Assembly: GCA_030015575.1 (NCBI GenBank)
Contig: JASDDO010000001.1
Span: 135,117,988-135,181,987 of the forward strand
From: Agapanthus africanus
Lineage: Eukaryota; Streptophyta; Magnoliopsida; Asparagales; Amaryllidaceae
DNA length: 64,000 bases
Direction: 5' to 3'
Part shown: piece after piece, positions 56,214 to 64,000 of the stretch
Numbering within the stretch: position 1 is the stretch's first letter
Layout of the letters: the number at the start of each line of letters is the position of its first letter
Made by a program: the position numbers and the translations under genes
The notes under the pieces: generated by a model
Told to the model about the DNA's origin: nothing
Databases searched by the model: none
The model's input: the letters and a program-made list of their open reading frames with translations, nothing else

Positions 56214-58433
56214 TGTTAGTTGTATGTATGCCCTAGAGGCCAGTATTGTACAGATGATGTATATTATATTGGATGCTTGGACATATATAGAGATGACTTT
56301 CTTGCTCGATATGATAGTATGCTATCTGGTTACTCTTTATCTTAACATGTACACTAGTCTCTTTAAACTGTCTTATGGTTACATGTTGGTAAAGCCCTTA
56401 GGATGTGTACTTGACTACCTGGACTATGATGCAGATCATACTAGTGGGGACATGGTAGTCCATAAGTACATCCTTCAAGGTCCCTAGTCGTGGGTGTATC
56501 GAGACGGGGCATCGATATACCAGTGTAGACTAGCGTATACGCTTCTCGACCCATGGGATGGGCGATGGATGATCCCATATCCATTGGTGTTTGACATCAG
56601 AGATGGTGTACGGGTGCTCAGTGGAGACTGGGTACACTGGACGGACTCGCCAAGAACTCCCAGATGGTATTATACCTCACGTCAGATGGCAGTTCTCAGG
56701 TGACACTTGTGCAGGTTAGTCTGTAGACCCGAGATCGTCATAGAGTCTTGTGTGATTCCCACTGTGCTTTGATCTCCACCTTACCACGTCCATGAGGGCG
56801 TGCAAAACGGTGGTCTTTGGGTACAGTCCCGAGTCACATGGAGGCAATGAGCGATAGGAGGGATTTCGTTTCTCCCGGTATTGGGGGTTGATGTTGCGCT
56901 GTGCTCGATTGGCCGTAACAGGGAAGTCCCTGGCCAGGGCTGATCAGAGATTTGCTGGTAAGTGTTACCAGTAGTTTCTCGACCCGTTATGAGCCTCACA
57001 TCGGCATGACTTATCGGTTATTGGGGTCTGACGTTTACCACCCCTAGACTTGATATGCGACGTATCAGACGAACAGACCGGACTGTACGGTAAGTGTTAC
57101 TGGTTGGATTCACAGGAGTGTGAGCGGGCTAGCTCGTCGATCTTCTGATTACTCAATACCTGGATGGCCGTTACGTTTAGCAGACCGCTTGCGGCTTGTG
57201 GGTGCTTGATATGATCATCATCTGCTACCGGCGTATTGACGAGTCTTTAGAGTCCTACACAGAGGTTTCCTGACTCAAGCGAAACGAAATAGGAGCGCAT
57301 ATGAGATATGTGCGGGACCGAGAATAATGCGTGTATGTGATACCGCATTTCATTCTCGCGATAAATGTTTCGATTTGTTATATTCGATATGACCTAGTTA
57401 TCGAATCATTGATTCGATAAGTCGATACATTGGATACTAGTCGGTTATGTGCGACATGACCGGATCATTGAATCAAATGTTGATTTAATGATTTAATGTA
57501 TAATTATATATTTGATATATTACTTTGCATTAGCTAGTATTGGTTCACTTTATATGGATTTTCTCACTCGATGTGCAAGAAGTATATATGATATACTTTT
57601 GTGCACTACTTTGTGTCATGTTTGATGATACATGTAGTTTGGTGTTGTGTTAAGACTTAAACCATGGTTATGATAATAGTTAGGGTTTTTATTTATTTAC
57701 TTATTTATTTATCTATTCTTTTTGATAAATAAATATATATGATAACAAAATGGTTTCTTTCATGAAGCTTGATGAAGCTTCATGAAGCTTTGACTAAAGT
57801 GACTATTTTGTCATCATCCTTAACCCTAACCATTCTCATTTGACCATGGTTTATTCTCTACACTTAAGCTAGGTTAGAACATGATAAGTATTTGATTTTA
57901 TTATTCTTTTTCATAAGACTTATCATATTCTATCTACTTCTTCTTCTTCATCTTCAAGAAAGAAACTTTGATGCCATCAATGGCAACTTGAGATCCAAAG
58001 TGAGAAATCCAATTCTAAAGTGAACCCATCTCCTATTTCTTCACCCTCTACCTCTTGCCAAGTTGTTTTGGGTGTTTTCTTCACAAGTTTCACAACTTGG
58101 TGAAGTTGGAGCTTGAACTTGTGTAACCTTGACGTAGATCATCTTCGGCACGAAGCCGACGACCTATTCCGCTTGTTTTCCCGATGAAGCCGACAAATGA
58201 GTCTAGGATTCGAAAAGGACAGCGAGAGGACGACTACGTGGAGCTAAGGAAGTAGATATCCGGATCTACAAAGGTTGTAACTTCCGAACTTTAGTTAAGT
58301 TGTTAACTTGAATCGTTTTTCGCCTAGAATTCTAGCCAACGATCCGCGTTAGGGTTTCGCGGCACTCATAATTTTTGAAATTGGCATGGTTGATGCCTTG
58401 TGAGACCTCTATAGGGTGTCTAGGAACCTTTCA
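56214..58433 (+). mobile_element. Copia-E 5' LTR
   Basis: 2220 bp from TGTTAGTTGTATGTATGCCC to GGAACCTTTCA. It contains an inverted repeat ATTTATTTATC / GATAAATAAAT at 57703-57734. Confidence 0.92.
57703..57734. repeat. Inverted repeat in the Copia-E LTR
   Basis: An 11-bp stem with a 10-nt spacer, in AT-rich sequence, so a chance origin is possible. Confidence 0.55.
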
Positions 58434-58434
58434 C

Positions 58435-58447
58435 TGGTATCAGAGCC
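58435..58447 (+). promoter_or_regulatory. Primer-binding site of Copia-E
   Basis: TGGTATCAGAGCC, complementary to initiator methionine tRNA, one base after the LTR. Confidence 0.93.
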
Positions 58448-59576
58448 TAGCTAGAGCCTTAGGCGAAGTCTAGACGGAGTTTGAAGTCCGAACGAACCGA
58501 AACCCTAACTCACAAAATGCTCTCTGTACATTTTCTAAAATCTGGGATTTTTCAAGATTAAAAATGCCTAAAAAATTCAGCAGGAAGTCTAAGAATTATG
58601 GTGAAACACGAGATCATGATTCATCTAAACAGCCGCGGAAACGCGGCAGAAGCATGGCTTCTGCCGCGGTTCCGCCGCCCACTGTTCACATTGCGCAATA
58701 TTGTTTGCACAGTAATTCTTCTTTTCTGGTGCTGAGTTTTATGGGAATTTTTAAAATTTATTCAAGAGTTGCATTTTGTGGGGTGTTTTGGAGCTTCGTA
58801 GTTTCGATCGGATTATCAAATTTCGTCTTTGTGTATTTCCGGATAATTTTTAGAATATGTTAAAAAGTTCGACCGAATATAAATACCCAATTTTTCCCCT
58901 GTCGGGAAACTTCCAAGTGTTGGATTTTTCCGTAGTTTAACGACGTTCTAAGTAGTGCAAGTAACGCGATGGACCCTCTAGAAGACAACAAACCTTAACT
59001 CGATTATGTGACCGTCTTGAACTGCCCTTTGAACCTTCGGGTTTGGGGCAGTACGGCGTGCCACATGTGAGGCGTTGGCTTGACCCTTCTACGGCTGGAC
59101 CGTTGGTACTGAGGCACGAACTGAATGTTGCTAGACTTATTTCATGTGTTGGACTGTATCGGGAAAACTTGGGTGTTCGAATGTTCGATCGGAAAGTTTA
59201 ACATTTTCTGTTTATCTGGAATGTGATACGATAATTGGAATTCACAAACAGTTATGAGATAACTGAATGAATGTTATAAATCTAGCAGTTTAGTCCCACA
59301 TGATATTGAAAAGAGTTTTCGATAATGAGACTAAAATGCGGGATTTATATCTGTTAGGCATGTGATGTCTAAGTATTTCATTTGATTAGGCATGCGATGT
59401 CTAAAGAAGTTGCGGATTCCAATTGTTGTAGTTTTACACTTTCTTTTCTGTGACCGTAAGTGTAATATGTGATATCGCCGGTTTCGTTGCTATATGTCAA
59501 CGACAATTGGGATGCGTATATTTACTTACGTTGATGACATGTGATGTTATGTGTTGCTGGATATGTTATATTGGAT

Positions 59577-59891
59577 CGTCGTGTTCGAATAGCCCGGGGG
59601 GGTTTTTATATGAGATGAGTGTTTTTCATTTTCATTCATGTAAAAACTTGTATGTAATATTCTTTTATTTGGGGCACTTCCAGGTAGCGGAAGTTGTCAC
59701 CTTTTGTATATTATTTACTTTTCCGCATTAGGATAGACCCAAGGAGGGGAGCACAAGTAACCGGGTTCTGGGGTCCAGTGGGAGACCAACTCGAGGAGTC
59801 GAGTCCGGGTCTCCTAACCCTAGAATTGGTAGGGTTGCTTGCCGCTCTCGTAGGGGTCTAGGGGTGTGAGATTGGCTATTCATCACGACCG
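59577..59891 (+). ncRNA. Putative structured RNA domain (Copia-E leader)
   Basis: Outer arms are CGTCGTGTTCGAATAGCC (59577-59594) and GGCTATTCATCACGACCG (59874-59891). The inner stem is CAAGTAACC (59754-59762) with GGTTGCTTG (59833-59841). TAGACCC near 59734 can pair with GGGTCTA near 59854. Confidence 0.62.
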
Positions 59892-60072
59892 TGGAATCCG
59901 TGTTTTATACTGGCTCGTATTGAAAACACGGACGTCCTAGTATATCCAATATTTCATATGTTTCTTCTGCTGCGATATCTGTGATGTGATTCTGTGATGG
60001 ATATAGTATATATGATATATTATATAAACGTTACTTATGTTTTACACCCGCGCTAGCCCTACCCTGCTCTGT

Positions 60073-60093
60073 CGTTAGTTACCTAACCTAACG
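60073..60093 (+). ncRNA. CGTTA/TAACG leader hairpin (Copia-E)
   Basis: CGTTA, GTTA, CC, TAAC, bulged C, TAACG. The loop differs from Copia-B, C and D while the stems are unchanged. Confidence 0.68.
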
Positions 60094-60180
60094 GTGCACG
60101 AGGGGACATCGAGGCGAATGCGGATGGCATAAGTGTACGTCATATCTATCTGTGATGTTTAGGTATTTAAATGATGGGAC

Positions 60181-60201
60181 TTCATTAATGTGATTAATGA
60201 A
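60181..60201 (+). ncRNA. Leader hairpin after GATGGGAC (Copia-E)
   Basis: TTCATTAAT, GTG, ATTAATGAA: a perfect 9-bp stem directly after GATGGGAC. Confidence 0.68.
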
Positions 60202-60645
60202 AGAAAAGAAACCTAAGATGTTGTAGAATCAAATTTCAAAATAAAACAGGTAGCTACAGTTCTTGCTTTGCACAGCGATATATATGATATATCCCGCACC
60301 TTATTCGATGAGGAAAGGACCGAGATCCCTTCACCGGGAGTGACTCCTTTAGCAATAACTGGCAGATGCTACACACTCGGTTTGTTTTTGATTGCTTTTA
60401 AGAGTTTTTTCTTTGCACAGCGATATATATGATATATCCCGCACCTCATTCGACGAGGAAAGGACCGAGATCCCTTCACCGGGAGTGACTCCTTTAGCAA
60501 AACTACAAAAGCCTCAAAATCACTCCATTTCAAAACTTCATTTGATTCTACAACGATATCAAGTTCATTACGCAATAGGTTTTCAGAAAAACCTGCGTAG
60601 CCCTCCGTCATTTCAGATAAGTTACATATAGTATTCGTGCTACAT

Positions 60646-60839
60646 TTGTTGGCTTTCGTCAAGGTGTAGTGTACGGTAGCTGTGTGCTGTTTATCTGCTG
60701 CATATGATGCGACTGTATTAGGGTAGTCGTACGGCTTTGTTGGCTTTCGTCAAGGGTCGTGCGGGTGGGTTTAATTCAGTCAAGAAATGTACGGGTTGAA
60801 CTTGACTAGCGGGCTGTGGTTTGTTGGCTTTCGTCAAGG
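60646..60839 (+). repeat. Triple TTGTTGGCTTTCGTCAAGG motif, Copia-E leader
   Basis: Three exact copies at 60646-60664, 60737-60755 and 60821-60839, spaced 91 and 84 nt. Confidence 0.88.
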
Positions 60840-61280
60840 TCATAGCACGCTAGGGGCAAAAGCATTATCGGGAATTTCAAGTGTTGAAATTTGCAATGAG
60901 ATTGCATACCTTCTATGAGATAGTTGGATCCCGATACCCACTGCGAGTAAGAGTTACTCCTGGGAGAGTTTTACACATTGCAATTAGCTGATCAAGTAGG
61001 TGTCTAGAAAGGTGTTAACGGGGTTACGCCTCTGGGAAAATGAGGTTTACATTAATTAGGTTCGTGCGAAAGCACGGGGGACCTCCCTCAAAGTACCGAC
61101 ACTGGCCTGGCTGAAAGATTGGCGAACTTGTAGTGTGTAATTAATCCCGGCTAGTCTTTCCTTATAGGGTTTGAAGGAAGATTTGATAAAAAGCAGTGGG
61201 AGCCATCCTGATTAGATAAGATAATAACCAATCTGATCTTGCACGAGCATACGCTAAAGTGTTTTCTTCTCTCTCTCTCC

Positions 61281-61282
61281 AG
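61281..61282 (+). promoter_or_regulatory. Candidate 3' splice site (Copia-E)
   Basis: TTTTCTTCTCTCTCTCTCC then AG, 37 nt before the ATG at 61319. Confidence 0.4.
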
Positions 61283-61318
61283 GTAGCGACCATTTCATGC
61301 CCTAATGAAGATAATAAT

Positions 61319-64000
61319 ATGGATGTATTGACCGAACCCGCATGTTATACTGTGCTGGGGAACGTTGGTTCCGTTCTTTCTTATAAGAGTTATAGGAATG
61401 AACAGGATATAGGGGAATACCAGGATTCCCATGCCACCCGATTGAAGAAAGTACATGTTGATGCATTTTCTTCGGGTGTGTTCGTTACTGAGAACTGTTT
61501 CTCCATTTGCTCTACGTCCTGGATATTAGATACCGGGTCAGGATCCCATATATGTAATCAGTTACATGGGCTCAGGAAAGGTAGAGAACTTGGAGAAGGT
61601 GATAAAGACATTAGAGTTGGAAATGGTGCAATTGTTGCAGCTAAGACTGTCGGGGAATATCACCTTGTATTACCAACTGGTAATACATTGGTTCTGAACG
61701 AATGCTATTACATGCCGAACCTGATATGCAACATTATATCGGTTTCTTTATTAAGCAAAGAGGGATATAATTTTGTATTACAGGATAATGTTATGAACAT
61801 TTTCCGTAACCAAAAGTTGGTTGGATCAGGCACGTTGTGCAATGGCATTTATGTTCTAAATCAATCAACAGTTCTGAGCATAACAAGCACACACAAGAGG
61901 AAGAGTTCGGAACTGAACGAATCCTTCTTGTGGAATTATAGACTGGGTCACATCAATGCGACACGACTGGCTAAGTTGCATAAGGATGGATATTTGAAAC
62001 CATTCGAATTTTCATCTTATGACACTTGCCAGTCATGTCTCAAAGGCAAGATGACCAAAACTCCGTTTACGGGACACGGAGAAAGAGTTACCGAACTCTT
62101 GGGACTAATACATAGTGATGTATGTGGTCCCATGTCTACACATGCCAGGGATGGTTCTTCGTACTTCATTACATTCACTGACGATCTCTCAAGATACGGA
62201 CATGTGTACTTAATAAGACACAAGTCTGAAGCTTTTGAGAAATTTAGAGAATATAAACAAGAAGTCGAAAACCAAACCGGAAAAAGTATTAAAATCCTTC
62301 GATCTGATCGAGGAGGTGAATACTTGAGCAATGAATTCCTGGACTTCCTAAAAGAGAATGGGATTCTCTCTCAGCTGACTCCTCCATGTACACCACAGTA
62401 TAACGGTGTATCAGAACGGAGGAACCGCACCTTATTAGATATGGTGCGCTCTATGATGAGCACAGCTGAGTTACCTATTTCCTTCTGGGGGTATGCGCTT
62501 GAGACAGCCATACATCTATTGAATATGGTCCCCACCAAATCTGTGCCTACCACTCCATATGAGATATGGAAAGGGAAGAGACCATGTCTTAACTATGTTA
62601 AGATATGGGGTTGTCCAGCCTATGTCAAACGACAAAATCCGGACAAACTCGAGGCACGGTCTGTTCTATGCAAATTTGTAGGATATCCCAAGAATTCTCA
62701 AGGGTATATCTTCTACCACCCTGAGGAACAAAGAGTGTTTGTTTCTCGGCATGCCACCTTTTTAGAAAAGGAATTTCTTGAAAAAGAGATTAGTGGTCAT
62801 GAGGTAGAACTGGAAGAAGTTCCAGCTGCAGAAGCTACAACAGAAGATCTGGTGGAACCAGAGGATTCCGTAGTTCCCGATGAACCCCAGCCACTCCGCC
62901 GATCTAGTAGGGTTCCTCGCCAACCTGAGAGATACTACGGTTTTCTCATGGACGGTGGGAGCGAGGATTGCATCATGGAGGATGATGACCCAACTAGCTT
63001 CGAGCAGGCCATCACGAGTGGGGACTCAGTGAAATGGCTGGATGCTATGCGGTCCGAGATGGAATCCATGTACACCAACAAAGTATGGACTTTGGACGTT
63101 GCTCCTGAAGGGGTAAAACCCATTGGGAGCAAGTGGATCTTCAAGAAGAAACTAGGTGTAGATGGGAAAGTGGAGACTTTCAAAGCTAGACTTGTAGCAA
63201 AGGGTTTTCGTCAAAGACCAGGTGTGGACTATGACGAAACCTTTTCTCCAGTGGCTATGCTTAAATCCATCCGGATCATGCTTGCCATCGCTGCATATCA
63301 TGATTACGAAATCTGGCAAATGGATGTTAAGACCGCCTTTCTAAACGGTGATTTAGAAGAGTGCGTGTACATGACTCAACCAGAGGGCTTCGTAGACAGT
63401 GGGAGCAGCGGAAAGGTGTGCAAGCTGCTTAAATCCATTTATGGATTAAAGCAAGCATCGCGGAGTTGGAACATCTGCTTTGACGTCGTTATCAAAGAGT
63501 TTGATTTCGTCAAAAATCCAGATGAACCTTGTATCTACAAGAAGGTGGCAGAGAGTAAGGTTGTCTTCCTCGTATTGTACGTGGACGACATACTCTTGAT
63601 AGGAAATGATATTCCTATGCTGCAATCGGTCAAGCTCTTCTTATCACAAAGATTCTCAATGAAAGATCTTGGTGATGCCTCCTGCATATTGGGGATTAGG
63701 ATCTATAGAGATAGATCCAAACGGATTTTGGGATTGTCCCAATCCAGGTACATTGACACCATACTAAAGAGGTTTAGTATGGAAGAGTCCAAGCGTGGGA
63801 ACTTGCCCACGATCTCTGGAGTCACTCTCTCCAAAGAGATGTCTCCCAAGACTGATTTGGAGAGAGCTCGCATGCAAGGGATACCCTATGCTTCGGCAGT
63901 AGGCTCTATCATGTATGCGATGCTATGTACCAGACCCGATGTAGCATACTCACTAAGTGTAGTGAGCAGGTATCAAGCTGATCCTGGAGAGAGTCACTGG
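61319..64000 (+). CDS. Copia-E Pol polyprotein without Gag, partial at window edge
   Basis: Open without a stop for 894 codons from ATG 61319 to the window end. Protease DTG is at 71-73, directly after a short N-terminus, so Gag and its zinc knuckle are absent. Integrase: the zinc finger has N206 where the first His should be (Copia-C and Copia-A have His), then RLGH and CQSC; catalytic D267, D330, E366 with D35E spacing. RT: TAFLNGDLEE and YVDD at 754-757. RNase H begins beyond the window. The start fits because Copia-A and Copia-C have an ATG at the same point. The frame is well preserved, so it was probably selected or recently copied, yet it needs Gag from elsewhere, and the lost His may impair integrase. 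Confidence 0.93.
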   Translation, partial: MDVLTEPACYTVLGNVGSVLSYKSYRNEQDIGEYQDSHATRLKKVHVDAFSSGVFVTENCFSICSTSWILDTGSGSHICNQLHGLRKGRELGEGDKDIRVGNGAIVAAKTVGEYHLVLPTGNTLVLNECYYMPNLICNIISVSLLSKEGYNFVLQDNVMNIFRNQKLVGSGTLCNGIYVLNQSTVLSITSTHKRKSSELNESFLWNYRLGHINATRLAKLHKDGYLKPFEFSSYDTCQSCLKGKMTKTPFTGHGERVTELLGLIHSDVCGPMSTHARDGSSYFITFTDDLSRYGHVYLIRHKSEAFEKFREYKQEVENQTGKSIKILRSDRGGEYLSNEFLDFLKENGILSQLTPPCTPQYNGVSERRNRTLLDMVRSMMSTAELPISFWGYALETAIHLLNMVPTKSVPTTPYEIWKGKRPCLNYVKIWGCPAYVKRQNPDKLEARSVLCKFVGYPKNSQGYIFYHPEEQRVFVSRHATFLEKEFLEKEISGHEVELEEVPAAEATTEDLVEPEDSVVPDEPQPLRRSSRVPRQPERYYGFLMDGGSEDCIMEDDDPTSFEQAITSGDSVKWLDAMRSEMESMYTNKVWTLDVAPEGVKPIGSKWIFKKKLGVDGKVETFKARLVAKGFRQRPGVDYDETFSPVAMLKSIRIMLAIAAYHDYEIWQMDVKTAFLNGDLEECVYMTQPEGFVDSGSSGKVCKLLKSIYGLKQASRSWNICFDVVIKEFDFVKNPDEPCIYKKVAESKVVFLVLYVDDILLIGNDIPMLQSVKLFLSQRFSMKDLGDASCILGIRIYRDRSKRILGLSQSRYIDTILKRFSMEESKRGNLPTISGVTLSKEMSPKTDLERARMQGIPYASAVGSIMYAMLCTRPDVAYSLSVVSRYQADPGESHW

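Larger units (their letters stand above)
58448..61318 (+). other. Copia-E long leader
   Basis: About 2.9 kb without credible ORF. Contains the structured domain (59577-59891), the CGTTA hairpin (60073-60093), the hairpin after GATGGGAC (60181-60201), the dimeric repeat (about 60257-60505), the triple motif (60646, 60737, 60821) and an acceptor-like pyrimidine tract and AG (61263-61282). The 99-codon frame at 58564-58863 and the 93-codon frame at 59450-59731 show no recognisable domain. Confidence 0.77.
56214..64000 (+). mobile_element. Copia-E: Gag-less Ty1/copia element, runs off the window
   Basis: 5' LTR 56214-58433, PBS 58435-58447, leader 58448-61282, Pol ORF from 61319. Same family as Copia-A by LTR start, leader order and the short Gag-less N-terminus. 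The 3' LTR is outside the window, so its age cannot be judged from LTR divergence. Confidence 0.93.

Overview
This 64 kb window is nuclear DNA from a flowering plant with a large, repeat-rich genome. I found no host gene, rRNA or tRNA gene. Almost every base belongs to LTR retrotransposons inserted into one another. A plastid matK fragment inside one element has residues that, from memory, look more monocot than eudicot; that is my only taxonomic clue and it is weak.

Names used below. Copia-A = 1873-22007 (+). Copia-B = 8203-18002 (-), inserted in Copia-A. Copia-C = about 25172-35524 (-). Copia-D = 48468-54405 (+), cut short. Copia-E = 56214 to beyond the window end (+). Gypsy-T1 = 1292-47222 (-), Tat-like. 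Gypsy-T2 = 54406-56213 (+), same type, cut short. Old chromovirus-like gypsy fragment = 47223-48467 (+). Inserted LTRs: 40765-42803 (Copia-C-like), 51742-53794 (Copia-B-like) and about 35630-37245 (unassigned). A further Copia LTR occupies 1-1291.

Layering. The chromovirus-like fragment is the oldest visible layer. Gypsy-T1 sits next to it at 47222/47223. Gypsy-T1 was then hit by Copia-A (in its 3' LTR), Copia-C (in its second RNase H), a solo LTR (in gag) and an LTR-like insert (in pol). Copia-B later entered Copia-A's integrase. To the right, Copia-D entered the chromovirus LTR; its leader took a solo LTR and Gypsy-T2; Copia-E then entered Gypsy-T2 gag. Target-site duplications support Copia-B (TGTGA), the solo LTR at 40765 (CTCTT), the solo LTR at 51742 (AATGG/AACGG) and Copia-A (CCATT/CCCTT).

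Coding capacity. Only two reading frames look intact: the Copia-C Gag-Pol (27474-31187, minus) and the Copia-E Pol (from 61319, open to the window edge). Copia-E and Copia-A share an unusual layout: protease, integrase and RT are present but almost all of Gag is missing. They would need Gag from another element. Copia-C has a Gag region, and its two LTRs differ at only a few sites, so it is recent.

Most interesting signal. All five Copia elements carry a 2-3 kb leader between the tRNA-iMet primer-binding site and the ORF. Their primary sequences differ, but the same architecture recurs: a long-range stem with compensatory changes, a nested 9-bp stem, two local hairpins, three copies of a TTGTTGGCC...TCAAGG motif at fixed unequal spacing, and a pyrimidine tract ending in AG just before the ORF. 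This looks like a conserved RNA structure and is the best candidate for an undescribed system here.
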